Shown here piece by piece: positions 16,429 through 24,208 of a stretch of 32,945 nucleotides of DNA. The stretch comes from Burkholderiales bacterium (GTDB lineage: Bacteria > Pseudomonadota > Gammaproteobacteria > Burkholderiales > SG8-39): NCBI GenBank assembly GCA_020848075.1, contig JADLAV010000076.1, positions 1 through 32,945 of the forward strand. The letters run 5' to 3'. Under the pieces are notes generated by a model. It was given only the letters and a program-made list of their open reading frames with translations. It did no database searches and was not told where the DNA came from. Position numbers and translations under genes: made by a program. Position 1 is the first letter of the stretch; each line of letters begins with the position of its first letter.

Positions 16429-17690
16429 TAATCGGCTCCCCCGACGAGCGCGAGATCCGGCAGCGGAACGATGAAGCGGCTCGCGCGTCCTGCATAGCTG
16501 CGGTGCCGGGCGACGATCGACTCGGCGAAGTTCCACGCAAGCAGGAGCACGTAGTCGGGCTTGCGCTCGTACAGGACCTCGGTTGCGAGGATGGGCACGT
16601 GCAAACCAGGCGTCAGGAGCCCCTGCTTGATCGGGTTGTCGTCGACAACGTACTCGATAAGCGATCGGTCGATTCCGAAGTGATACATCAGGGTCGTGGC
16701 CTTGGCGGGTGCGCCGTAGGCTGCGATGCTCTTCCCCTTGGCCTTCAGGCCGATGAGGAGAGCGGTCAGCTCGTCGCGTCGCCGCGCGATCCTCTCGCCG
16801 AAGAGTAGAAAGGTGTCCGCCTTGTCGAATCCTGCCTCGCGCTCCTCGGCGACGAGCGTAGCGACGGATTCGTCCTCGGCCGCTTCCGCATGGCCGACGT
16901 AGCCGACGAGGGCGCCGCCCTGGATGTCGGAGCGCTCGGCGTGTACCAGCTTCAGGTCGTTGCGCGCGAAAAAACCGCGGAGCGGGCCGACGTGATGGAA
17001 ATCCACGTGCTCGTGGTAGATCGTGTCAAAGAGGGTCTTTCGGTAAACGTCGAGCAGATAGCCGACCTCGAAGACGAAGTGCCCGCCCGGAGCGAGCAGC
17101 GCCTTGACGCCGGTGATCACGCCCTGCAAGTCGTCGATGTGAGCGCATACGTTATATGCGCAAACGGCCGCGGCCGGGCCATGCTGCTGACGGATCCGCG
17201 CACCGAGCTTCGCGTCGAAAAAATCGGTGATGGTCTCGACGTCCGACGGGTCCGGGACGATGTTCGCCGCCGGATCCACGCCCAGGACACGCATGCCGGC
17301 CGCCTTGAAGAACCGGAGCAGCGTGCCGTCGTTGGAGCCGATCTCGACCACCAGGTCCCCGCGCTTCAACCCCAGGCGCGTGATGATCGCGCTGGCTTGG
17401 TCCCGCAGATAGTCGACCATCACCGGCGAAGTGCTCGACACGTATACGTAGTGCGAGAACAGCACCTTGGGATCGACGATGTCGAGCAGCTGCAGATGCC
17501 CGCAATCGCGGCAACGATAGACGTCGAGCGGATACGTCACCTGCGCGCGGTTCCGGTCCGCTGGAGAAATGAGCGCGTTGGCGGGCGGAGTGGGAGTCAG
17601 CTCGAGAACGCAGTCCAGCGCGCGCGAATCGCAGAGTCGGCAAGTCGGCCGTTTGTGGTGGTGCGGCAACTGCGCGGTTTCAGCCCGCAT
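16428..17690 (-). CDS. NDP-sugar C-methyltransferase (TylC3/NovU-like)
   Basis: The 420-residue protein has the three parts typical of this family. The first is a zinc-binding N-terminal domain with CRLC (17-20) and CRDC (60-63). The second is a SAM domain with VVEIGSNDGTLLRFF (114-128) and the FDTIYHEHVDFHH block (HEH at 226-228) expected near the active site. The third is a C-terminal Rossmann-like domain (SIAAYGAPAKATTL, VVDDNPIKQG). Relatives put a methyl group on carbon 3 or 5 of 4-keto-6-deoxysugars, making branched sugars. Its start overlaps the cupin gene by 11 bases and its stop overlaps the oxidoreductase start. It acts in the cytoplasm on an NDP-sugar; which carbon is methylated cannot be read here. 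Confidence 0.85.
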   Translation of the reverse strand: MRAETAQLPHHHKRPTCRLCDSRALDCVLELTPTPPANALISPADRNRAQVTYPLDVYRCRDCGHLQLLDIVDPKVLFSHYVYVSSTSPVMVDYLRDQASAIITRLGLKRGDLVVEIGSNDGTLLRFFKAAGMRVLGVDPAANIVPDPSDVETITDFFDAKLGARIRQQHGPAAAVCAYNVCAHIDDLQGVITGVKALLAPGGHFVFEVGYLLDVYRKTLFDTIYHEHVDFHHVGPLRGFFARNDLKLVHAERSDIQGGALVGYVGHAEAAEDESVATLVAEEREAGFDKADTFLLFGERIARRRDELTALLIGLKAKGKSIAAYGAPAKATTLMYHFGIDRSLIEYVVDDNPIKQGLLTPGLHVPILATEVLYERKPDYVLLLAWNFAESIVARHRSYAGRASRFIVPLPDLALVGGAD

Positions 17691-18111
17691 GGCCCTTGGG
17701 CTTCAGCAGCTCGACCCGGACCAGGTCGTCCTCGTAGGTTTTTTGTTCGCGCGACTTGCCCGTGATGTTGAGGAAGACCGTGTCCTCTGGAAACTCCACC
17801 GCATGCTCGACCTGGGGGGGCGTGAATACCATCTCGCCGGCGCGCACCACGAGCATCGTGGGCGGGGCCTTGTCGCCGACGAGGCGGTGGTAGTACTTCA
17901 TCGATCCCGTCACCACGTACATGTAGTGCGAGTCGGCCTTGTGATAGTGGTTCGCGCGCACCGTGCTGGCCTTGGACGTGATGATCTGAACGCTCTGGAT
18001 CCCGCCGTCCACCAGCGTCTGAATCTTGCCGCGCGCATCCTCGAATGCCGGCGGCAGCGGGACCGGGCCGTCGGTCGGCGGGCTCTTGAAGGGCTGGGAG
18101 TTCTCTTTCAT
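17680..18111 (-). CDS. Cupin-fold protein, probable NDP-sugar isomerase/epimerase
   Basis: The 143-residue protein has a single cupin domain. Motif 1 is ANHYHKADSHYMYVVTGSM and motif 2 is FTPPQVEHAVEFPE, with His residues suited to metal or acid-base catalysis. It is too short and too different to be a standard RmlC or FdtA enzyme, but lies between a 4,6-dehydratase gene and an NDP-sugar C-methyltransferase gene. There a ketoisomerase or epimerase is needed to set up the carbon to be methylated. The motif-1 wording also resembles the cupin end of CapF/WbjC. The specific reaction is inferred from context only. Confidence 0.7.
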   Translation of the reverse strand: MKENSQPFKSPPTDGPVPLPPAFEDARGKIQTLVDGGIQSVQIITSKASTVRANHYHKADSHYMYVVTGSMKYYHRLVGDKAPPTMLVVRAGEMVFTPPQVEHAVEFPEDTVFLNITGKSREQKTYEDDLVRVELLKPKGHAG

Positions 18112-18125
18112 CGCATCACCTGTTC

Positions 18126-19067
18126 CTAGAGAAAGCGTTTGAAGTCGTCCTCGCGCGCAATCTTCGCCAACTCAGCATCGAAATCGCGCTTTGGCTTCCA
18201 CCCCAGCGCCCGCAGGGGCGAATCGTCGAGGCTGTAGCGGACGTCCTGCCCGACGCGGTTCGGAACGGCGATGAAAGCCTTGTCCTCGGGGATCCCGAAG
18301 ATGCGGGCGAGCCGCCTGAGGACCTCGACGTTAGGTAGCTCAATGTCTCCGTGCACGTTGTAGATGGTGTTGTGCTCGCCGCGCTCCATGATCGTCAGGA
18401 TCGCGTCGACGGAATCCTCCACATGCAACCATGACCTCATATAGCTGCCGTCGCCGTGCATGAGCGCGGGCAGACCCCGACGCATCCGCAGCGCCGACTT
18501 CGGAATGAGCTTCTCGTGATACTGGCAGGGACCGTAGTTGTTGGTCATTCGGACGATGTTGTATCGGATGCCGTATGTCCGAGCCCAGCCGATGATCAGC
18601 ATGTCGGCTGCTGCCTTGGTCGCCGAGTAGGGGTTGGATGGGCGCAACGGATCCGTAGTGGTATGCCTCCCGGAGGCAATATCGCCGTATACCTCGTCGG
18701 TGCTGATATGGACGAAGAGAGGCGCCTCGCGGGAACTCTTCGCGCGTACGAGCTCGAGCAGGCGCTGAACCCCGATGATGTTTGACTGGCAGAATTGCCG
18801 GCTGTCGGCGATCGAGTTGTCGACATGCGACTCCGCCGCGAAATTGACCAGGAAGTCGCTCTCCGGCAGATGACTGAGATTGGCGATGTCCTGGGGGATA
18901 TGCCGGTAGTTGCTGTGCGTCTTGAACTCCTCGTTCGCCAGGCGATCTGCGGCGTAATTGACGACGTCGACGTTGGTGACGAAGTGACCCGCGGCCAGAC
19001 AGCTTTTCACGAAATGCTTGCCGATGAAGCCGAGTCCTCCCGTCACGAGCATCAGCTTTGAGTTCAT
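18126..19067 (-). CDS. NDP-hexose 4,6-dehydratase-like SDR enzyme
   Basis: The ATG at 19067, with GGAG 9 bases upstream, gives a 313-residue protein. It has TGGLGFIGKHF (NAD binding, residues 9-19), NFAAESHVDNSI, ISTDEVYGD (T123-D124-E125, the catalytic triad part of RmlB enzymes) and Y147-x-x-x-K151. These match dTDP-glucose 4,6-dehydratases, but the protein is about 40 residues shorter than a typical RmlB. It would make the 4-keto-6-deoxy intermediate that the next three genes modify. It could also feed the rhamnose pathway, since no other rmlB is in the window, but it does not sit with the rml genes. The family is sure; the nucleotide is not. Confidence 0.83.
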   Translation of the reverse strand: MNSKLMLVTGGLGFIGKHFVKSCLAAGHFVTNVDVVNYAADRLANEEFKTHSNYRHIPQDIANLSHLPESDFLVNFAAESHVDNSIADSRQFCQSNIIGVQRLLELVRAKSSREAPLFVHISTDEVYGDIASGRHTTTDPLRPSNPYSATKAAADMLIIGWARTYGIRYNIVRMTNNYGPCQYHEKLIPKSALRMRRGLPALMHGDGSYMRSWLHVEDSVDAILTIMERGEHNTIYNVHGDIELPNVEVLRRLARIFGIPEDKAFIAVPNRVGQDVRYSLDDSPLRALGWKPKRDFDAELAKIAREDDFKRFL

Positions 19068-19119
19068 GTCAGTTATCTCCGTGAGGATGCGTATCCACCC
19101 CACTGCTCTCGCGAATACC

Positions 19120-19944
19120 TTACCCTGCGAGACGACGCACGATCGAGCCAAGCAGGCTGCGAGCGGGCGCAGGCGGTGCAGCCGGTGCGCGTGCCGAGGC
19201 GAGCTGCGCGTTCAGCTTGGCAATGGTGTTTGCCATGGCCCGCATCCCCGCTGGTGGCTCCCACGCGGGGATGGGGAGTACTAGCAGTTCGGCCACTGGC
19301 GGCATCCCCTGGGCAGCCGCGACACACATGATCATGTTCGGCGCCGGTGCTTGTACCGGCCCACCGTAGATCCGGCCGGAGACTTCTTCGTAAAGGATCT
19401 CCTTGTTGGGGTACGCCGCAAACTCCCGCTCCGTTATTCGCGAGAGGACGTGATGCTGGTTGATATCCGGTGGTTCGTCGTAGGGTACGTCGAACATGAG
19501 GCGCTTATTCCATCGCGACTTTAGGGTTGCATTGATGCCGTCGCGGACGTGTTCGATCACGCCGCGCGAGACCACGTAGTCAAACGCAGGCATCTCGGCG
19601 ATGAACTGGGGTATGTCCGAGATGACGTGGACGATGTTCGGCGCGGAGTAGTTCGTCCTGGCATATTCCCGGCACTCGTTGGCAACGTCGACCCCCGTGA
19701 CCTGCGAACCCGGAATCGCTGACAGGGTCTTGCATCCGTGACCCACACCGAACCCGAGATCGACGATCGTCACGGCGCCGGTGCCGTAGCGCCCTTCGTG
19801 GCGGAGGTCTTCCTCGATGACTCGCTTGAAGAACTCGTAGGAGCTCTGGTGCCGGACGAGCTCTTCGAGGCTATGGGTGATGCCTGGCAGCAGCCGCTCG
19901 CCCTGGTTGTAGAGCAGCTCCTCTTCGGGGGTAAGTGTACGCAT
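19120..19944 (-). CDS. SAM-dependent methyltransferase with low-complexity tail
   Basis: From the ATG at 19944 (GGAG 6 bases before it) the frame encodes 274 residues. The SAM motif is TIVDLGFGVGHGCKTL (59-74), followed by VTGVDVANECREYAR, and the late motif is FDYVVSRGVIEHV. The last 40 residues are rich in Ala and Pro and end in a short basic helix (LLGSIVRRLAG). It lies directly downstream of the wzt gene. In ABC-exported O-polysaccharides a methyl group on the terminal sugar often stops elongation and is read by the Wzt C-terminal domain. This enzyme is a reasonable but unproven candidate for such a cap. Confidence 0.75.
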   Translation of the reverse strand: MRTLTPEEELLYNQGERLLPGITHSLEELVRHQSSYEFFKRVIEEDLRHEGRYGTGAVTIVDLGFGVGHGCKTLSAIPGSQVTGVDVANECREYARTNYSAPNIVHVISDIPQFIAEMPAFDYVVSRGVIEHVRDGINATLKSRWNKRLMFDVPYDEPPDINQHHVLSRITEREFAAYPNKEILYEEVSGRIYGGPVQAPAPNMIMCVAAAQGMPPVAELLVLPIPAWEPPAGMRAMANTIAKLNAQLASARAPAAPPAPARSLLGSIVRRLAG

Positions 19945-19967
19945 CGAAATCTCCGGGTTCTTGCTTG

Positions 19968-21263
19968 TTAACCTGCTCTGGCGACGAGCGTATCCAGCTG
20001 TTCGCAGTGCCACTCCAGTCGTGGATGCACGGCGCCCTCCCAGCCCCCGAAGTAATCACCGCGCAGATTGCCGGAGTCGAAGATCTCAACCTCGACTGCC
20101 TCGTCGACACGGAACTGATCGGTGTACCCCTCGGCCCAGAGGAGGATGGCAATCTTGTAGATGCCTTCCTTCATGAAGTCACCGGGGATTCGCACCCGAC
20201 TTCGGTACAACCCGGCGGCGCGAGGTTTGCCGTGCCACCGCGGTTCAAGGTTACTCAGTGAGCCGAATACGCAGGAACCCATCCGGTCGTAGACCGCGAG
20301 CGTGGTGCCTAGCTTGCTGCCCGGGACGATACTCCAGTAATCAATCTCGACGAACCATTCCTCGTCGTTGCTGAAGCGTGCGCGGGCTTTGCCCCCGGGG
20401 TCTACGGCGCGAACGGCTTTGACGCGAAACAACTGGTTCCCCGGCGCGTCGTTAGGCCGTTCCCAGGAACGCTCTGGACAAAGTTCGCTCAGCTGCCCGA
20501 GATACGTGCTGACCACTTCGTGGGGCGTACCGGTCTTCGTGTTCCGCCCCTCCTGCAGGAGGAGAGCCTTTGTGCACAGAGATAGGACGGCCGCCATATT
20601 GTGGCTGACAAACAGGACGGTCCGCCCACTATGGGCTTCGTCGCTAATTCGTCCGATGCACTTCTGCTGGAATGCCGCATCGCCCACAGCAAGGACCTCA
20701 TCGATCAGTAGGATCTCGTGGCGCAAATGAGCGGCCACCGCGAACGCAAGACGCATATACATCCCAGACGAGTAGTGCTTGACCGGCATCTCGAGGAAAC
20801 TCGCAACGCCTGAAAACTCGACAATCTTGTCGAATTCGGCGTTGATCTCGGCGGCATTCATGCCCAGTATCGCGGCGCTCAGGTAGACGTTCTCGCGTCC
20901 GCTCAGTTCCGGGTTGAAACCCGTTCCGATCTCCAGCAGAGATCCCACACGACCACGAATCTCGATCCGACCCGTAGTGGGGGGAGTGATGCGTGACAGG
21001 ATCTTGAGCAGCGTGCTCTTACCAGCGCCGTTTCGACCCACGATGCCGATTACGTCGCCCTCTTCGATGTCGAGCGTGATCTCCTTGAGCGCCCAGAACT
21101 CGCCCGGGTAGTGTCCTGTAGTGGGTGCCGGAACGCGCCCGGGCTTCAGCACCCGTAGCAGCAGATTGCGCGCTGCCGCCGACGCTGCAGCAAACGACGA
21201 AGCGGTGCTGTGAAGCCGGTATCTCTTACCGACGTCCTGCAGTCGAATTGCAGGACCGGTCAT
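19968..21263 (-). CDS. wzt: ABC exporter ATPase with C-terminal carbohydrate-recognition domain (Wzt)
   Basis: The 431-residue protein has an ABC ATPase domain (residues about 1-260). Visible motifs are the Walker A GRNGAGKST (76-84), the signature HYSSGMYMRLAFA (163-175), the Walker B ILLIDEV (184-190) and the switch H221. A C-terminal beta-sandwich-like Wzt domain (about 275-420) follows, rich in Trp and Tyr (RWHGKPRAAGLYRSRVRIP). Wzt drives export of complete lipid-linked polysaccharide across the inner membrane, and the C-terminal domain binds the modified chain end. The partner wzm gene lies 15 bases upstream. Confidence 0.92.
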   Translation of the reverse strand: MTGPAIRLQDVGKRYRLHSTASSFAAASAAARNLLLRVLKPGRVPAPTTGHYPGEFWALKEITLDIEEGDVIGIVGRNGAGKSTLLKILSRITPPTTGRIEIRGRVGSLLEIGTGFNPELSGRENVYLSAAILGMNAAEINAEFDKIVEFSGVASFLEMPVKHYSSGMYMRLAFAVAAHLRHEILLIDEVLAVGDAAFQQKCIGRISDEAHSGRTVLFVSHNMAAVLSLCTKALLLQEGRNTKTGTPHEVVSTYLGQLSELCPERSWERPNDAPGNQLFRVKAVRAVDPGGKARARFSNDEEWFVEIDYWSIVPGSKLGTTLAVYDRMGSCVFGSLSNLEPRWHGKPRAAGLYRSRVRIPGDFMKEGIYKIAILLWAEGYTDQFRVDEAVEVEIFDSGNLRGDYFGGWEGAVHPRLEWHCEQLDTLVARAG

Positions 21264-21278
21264 GCCGGGCGGCGCCTC

Positions 21279-22115
21279 TCAAAGGGCATCGATCAACTCC
21301 CTCTCGTCTCGCTGGAACCGCCGGATTCCGGTGACCAGAGCGAGGCCAGCCGCGGCGACCGAGACTGTCGCCATGCGCCAGTCGAACGACCCCTCGCCAA
21401 AGACGAAGAATCGGAACCCCTCAATGATGCCGACCATGGGATTCACCGCAACAACTGGTCGCCAGGCCTCGGGCACGAGCTCCAGGGAATAGATAACCGG
21501 CGATGCGAACATTCCAGCCTGCAGAATCACCGGCACCAGGAAACGGGAATCCGGATACTTGGTGTTCAGGGTTGCGAGCCATAACCCGACGCCGATAGCC
21601 AAGACGGCTCCTAGAAGCGCAAAGAGGATCGACAGAGGGAAGAGGGGCGAGACCTTCGCGCCGAAGACGAAGCACGCGACGAATAGCAGGCCGTACATCA
21701 CCAGAAAATCCATCAACGGGATGCCCGCCGAGCTAAGCACCACGGTCAATCGCGGAAAGTAGACCTTCGACACCAGCGCACTATTGGCCTGGAGGCTGTG
21801 AGACATCTGATTCACGATCGCGGAGAACATGCTCCAGATCGCGATGCCGGCCAGGAGGAACACCGGGAGCGGCGCGGCTCCAGCCGGGAAACGGGCAATG
21901 AGCCCGATCGCGAAGGTAAGAACGGCCACCAACGCGAGCGGCTGGAGCAAGGCCCAAAGGATTCCCATCAACGCGTGCTTGTATCTGACCTTGATGTCGC
22001 GCCACGTGAGCCAGTAGAACAAGCGCCGATGCTCCCAAATGTCAGCCAGTCCGAGCTCGACGCGTCCATCCACCGGCTCGATGACCAGCAAAGTCGGAGT
22101 CTTGTCGGTCGTCAT
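21279..22115 (-). CDS. wzm: ABC-2 polysaccharide exporter permease (Wzm)
   Basis: The 278-residue membrane protein has the cytoplasmic entry segment RRLFYWLTWRDIKVRYKHALMG typical of Wzm/KpsM permeases. About six helices follow, at roughly 52-74, 84-104, 128-150, 157-183, 192-212 and 248-264. It pairs with Wzt to form the channel for the finished polysaccharide. The gene lies 6 bases after the stop of the upstream methyltransferase gene. Its presence, with no Wzx flippase or Wzy polymerase in the window, points to an ABC-dependent pathway. Confidence 0.92.
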   Translation of the reverse strand: MTTDKTPTLLVIEPVDGRVELGLADIWEHRRLFYWLTWRDIKVRYKHALMGILWALLQPLALVAVLTFAIGLIARFPAGAAPLPVFLLAGIAIWSMFSAIVNQMSHSLQANSALVSKVYFPRLTVVLSSAGIPLMDFLVMYGLLFVACFVFGAKVSPLFPLSILFALLGAVLAIGVGLWLATLNTKYPDSRFLVPVILQAGMFASPVIYSLELVPEAWRPVVAVNPMVGIIEGFRFFVFGEGSFDWRMATVSVAAAGLALVTGIRRFQRDERELIDAL

Positions 22116-22121
22116 ATCGCG

Positions 22122-23357
22122 CTAGCCAACGGTGCGGAGGCGACGAACGATCCTGCGCAGGCCGCGTCGAAGGGGATGGTCGTCAGCTCGGAGCGGCGGT
22201 GGGCCAAGCGATTCGGCGAAGATCGCGGCACGAACCTCCTCGACCCCGTCCTGGAGATTCAGGCGAACGTGTGGGAGCTCTCGAAACACCGGCGGAATCT
22301 CGTCCAGTGGAAAGCCGGGGCCCGCGAGGAAGATCGTGCGGGTCCCGGCGCAGAGCGCGAGATAGTAAGCGAGGAGAAGTTCGGCCGCGCCGAAATCGCA
22401 GAGGACCACCGGATGAGGCCGGTTGAGACGGCACATTTCGACAAGGGGATCCAGAAAACGGGTGAACTCGGGGCGAAGCTCGTCGGGCCTTGGGGGGGCA
22501 GCCGCTAACTCTGTCCAGCCAGCCGGAAACTGGACATGGATGTACTCGCCGTCCAGCCTCCGCGTTGAAAAGGCCAGGAGGTCGGGGATGTTGAAGTAAG
22601 GGCTGTACGGCTGTGCATCGTAAGGGCTCAGTACGCGGATTTGCGATTGGTCGGATCCCTCGAAGAGCGCGAGGATGTCCTCCCGCACGTTGCCGTTCAC
22701 TAGAGCGGGAGGGATCGTTGCGCCAATCAGTACGGGCTTCACCGGCATCTGCCGGACCTGAGGAGGTATGTTACGGATCGCATAGAACGAGCCGAACGGT
22801 TTCTCCAGCCGTTGCCCCTTGGCGTCGTTCGTGTGATACGTGCGACAAACGTAGAACTGCCACCCTTCACCGAAATCGCTCGGCTCCCAGCCTGACAGAT
22901 GGTCCTGCAGCTTGTTGTACGACACCCCCCAGCCGTCTAGCTCCCCGACCTCATGAACCTGAGGCATGAAGCCTAGCGGGGTAGCGACCACGATCTGCAC
23001 CCGCGCTATTCGCTCGCAATGCGCTAGCACGGTCAGTCCATGATCCTTCGGCATGTGCTCGATCACGTCTAGCAGGAAGATGCTGTCGACCGATCGATCC
23101 GGAAGCAGCGACAGCCCTTCGAGCGCGCCTGCTTTCAGCAGGACAACGCCAGGGGCCTTCGCGAACCTTCGCTGAAGAATCTTTGCGTAGGCATCAAATG
23201 GTTCCAGGCAAAGATGGACCTTCGGCTCGAACCGGGTCATCGGCCTAATCCCGCAGCCGATATCGAGCACCACCTCCGTGGGAACGATCGCTGCAGTAGC
23301 AGCGTTCTCGAGCGCCTCAGCGTTCTTGAGGTAGATGATTGCCTTCTTCGATGTCAT
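22122..23357 (-). CDS. SAM methyltransferase fused to an unrecognised C-terminal domain
   Basis: The first half of this 411-residue protein is a methyltransferase (VVLDIGCGIRPMTRF at 29-43; LLDVIEHMPKDHG near 95-107). From about residue 205 a second region begins (KPVLIGATIPPALVNGN...). It contains two Rossmann-like alternations (VLCDFGAAELLLAYYLALCAG; TIFLAGPGFPLDEIPPVFRELP) and a basic tail. That half resembles part of a GT-B fold but has no motif that I can name. It is the first structural gene after the regulator, 97 bases downstream of it, and leads into wzm-wzt. A role in chain-end modification would fit; this is inference. The ATG has no strong ribosome binding site. Confidence 0.7.
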   Translation of the reverse strand: MTSKKAIIYLKNAEALENAATAAIVPTEVVLDIGCGIRPMTRFEPKVHLCLEPFDAYAKILQRRFAKAPGVVLLKAGALEGLSLLPDRSVDSIFLLDVIEHMPKDHGLTVLAHCERIARVQIVVATPLGFMPQVHEVGELDGWGVSYNKLQDHLSGWEPSDFGEGWQFYVCRTYHTNDAKGQRLEKPFGSFYAIRNIPPQVRQMPVKPVLIGATIPPALVNGNVREDILALFEGSDQSQIRVLSPYDAQPYSPYFNIPDLLAFSTRRLDGEYIHVQFPAGWTELAAAPPRPDELRPEFTRFLDPLVEMCRLNRPHPVVLCDFGAAELLLAYYLALCAGTRTIFLAGPGFPLDEIPPVFRELPHVRLNLQDGVEEVRAAIFAESLGPPPLRADDHPLRRGLRRIVRRLRTVG

Positions 23358-23386
23358 TCAGAATGTACACTTAGCGGCTCGACGTC

Positions 23387-23407
23387 TTTGCGACAGCAGT
23401 TCGCAAA
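23387..23407. promoter_or_regulatory. Inverted repeat between regulator and first operon gene
   Basis: TTTGCGA (23387-23393) and TCGCAAA (23401-23407) form a perfect seven-base inverted repeat with a seven-base centre. It lies in the 97-base gap between the MarR-type gene and the methyltransferase gene. It has no T-run on the minus strand, so an operator or RNA hairpin is more likely than a terminator. No second promoter is evident in this gap. Confidence 0.4.
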
Positions 23408-23453
23408 TACGACAAAACCGATGGTTCGTAGGTGTTGACCTTTAGTGCTTCCA

Positions 23454-23801
23454 TCAGTCGAGAGAAAGCCCGCGGGCATTTGTCCGCGTTGCTTCCCGGC
23501 GCAAGGCCTCAATCTCGATGCTGAGCGCCTCGTATTCGGCGAGCCGTTGGCGGAAGAAGCGCACCGTCACTCGCGCCTTCTCCTCGAAGCCGTGCGGGGT
23601 GAGGTAGTACATGTAGGCGCGCTTGTTCTTGTTGTTCTTGAAGTTGCGTGCCTTGAGCAGGCCCTTCTCGATCAGGGCGTTGAGGCAGTAGTTGACCTTA
23701 CCGACGCTGATGCCGAGCGCGTGCGCGAGATCGCGCTGGCTCGCCTGCGGGTTCGACTCGAGGATGCGGAGAAGCTTGTAGCGGGTCTCGTCGGTGAGCA
23801 T
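23454..23801 (-). CDS. MarR-family EPS-associated transcriptional regulator
   Basis: The 115-residue protein is a winged-helix regulator of the MarR_EPS type: ETRYKLLRILESNPQASQRDLAHALGISVGKVNYCLNALIEKGLLKARNF, with recognition helix around VGKVNYCLNALI. A basic wing (KNNKNKRAYMYYLT) and a coiled C-terminal helix for dimerisation follow. Such genes stand at the head of exopolysaccharide or LPS clusters in proteobacteria. It is preceded by GGAG, an operator palindrome at the start site and a good promoter, so it probably represses itself and the operon behind it. Codon use matches its neighbours. Confidence 0.9.
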   Translation of the reverse strand: MLTDETRYKLLRILESNPQASQRDLAHALGISVGKVNYCLNALIEKGLLKARNFKNNKNKRAYMYYLTPHGFEEKARVTVRFFRQRLAEYEALSIEIEALRREATRTNARGLSLD

Positions 23802-23810
23802 CGGGCTCCA

Positions 23811-23829
23811 GCGTTCAATTGTTGAACGC
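23811..23829. promoter_or_regulatory. Operator palindrome for the MarR-type regulator
   Basis: GCGTTCAATTGTTGAACGC is a perfect inverted repeat, with 8-base arms around TTG. It lies 10 bases upstream of the regulator's ATG and about 7 bases downstream of its -10 box. A repressor bound there would block the transcription start. The assignment to this regulator is inference from position and symmetry. Confidence 0.75.
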
Positions 23830-23836
23830 AGCCGCG

Positions 23837-23865
23837 ATTAGACGCGCTTTCGGCCGGTCATGCAA
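23837..23865 (-). promoter_or_regulatory. Sigma70-like promoter of the polysaccharide operon
   Basis: On the minus strand TTGCAT (23865-23860) and TCTAAT (23842-23837) are separated by exactly 17 bases. The predicted start falls at the edge of the operator palindrome. It is the best promoter match upstream of the long minus-strand operon, and with no obvious promoter in the next gap it may drive many of the following genes. Confidence 0.65.
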
Positions 23866-23913
23866 GGCATTGAGCCAGCTGCGGAGGCGAGCAACGACGC
23901 GCCAAAGGGCCGG

Positions 23914-23990
23914 TCATTCCCGCGAAAGCAGGTACGCGGCGATCAGCACTTCGAGGGATCGCAATCCCTCGCGGCCGTCGAACGATCCGG
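23914..23990 (-). pseudogene. 3' stump of an oxidoreductase-like gene
   Basis: A minus-strand frame closed by a TGA at 23914-23916 reads SFDGREGLRSLEVLIAAYL then LSRE. It resembles the last helix of Gfo/Idh/MocA oxidoreductases, and the intact enzyme at 15490-16428 ends with a comparable LGLQVVEILVACEM. Upstream of about 23990 the frame meets a stop and the base composition drops sharply to AT-rich DNA. The segment also contains a hairpin (CGAGGGAT/ATCCCTCG, 23952-23971), which here is a side effect of the coding sequence or a later use. A short match, so only moderate confidence. Confidence 0.45.
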
Positions 23991-24208
23991 ATTGATTTGC
24001 CTATCCATCATTCAAGAAAATCGTATTTATTGACTAAAGTGCATAAAATTTTCAGAATTTATGACATAGAATGCTATCACTTCGGGTTGCCGAGCAAGAT
24101 TCTTGACAGACCCGTTGGCGGAATCTGTGAACTCCAATATGCATGAGTGCTGACTAGAGGCCACCATAAACGCGAATAAATTGACGATCACCTCCAAGAT
24201 CGACTCTT
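23991..24208. other. AT-rich intergenic segment before the Fic gene
   Basis: Composition changes abruptly from GC-rich to clearly AT-rich at about 23995 and returns to GC-rich within the Fic gene. The segment holds a promoter candidate with an overlapping inverted repeat (24030-24063) and a second TTGACA (24103-24108) without a good -10. From 24181 a short coding-like frame (LTITSKIDSYEPKK) ends at a run of seven A beside the Fic start. I see no other gene in it. It marks the probable edge of an acquired segment. Confidence 0.55.
24030..24063 (+). promoter_or_regulatory. Candidate promoter and operator of the Fic gene
   Basis: TTGACT (24030-24035) and CAGAAT (24053-24058) are spaced by 17 bases. 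A slightly imperfect inverted repeat, CATAAAATT (24042-24050) and AATTTATG (24056-24063), overlaps the -10 box. The Fic protein has a putative DNA-binding N-terminus that could bind it and repress its own gene. The leader to the annotated ATG would be about 140 bases. Confidence 0.45.
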
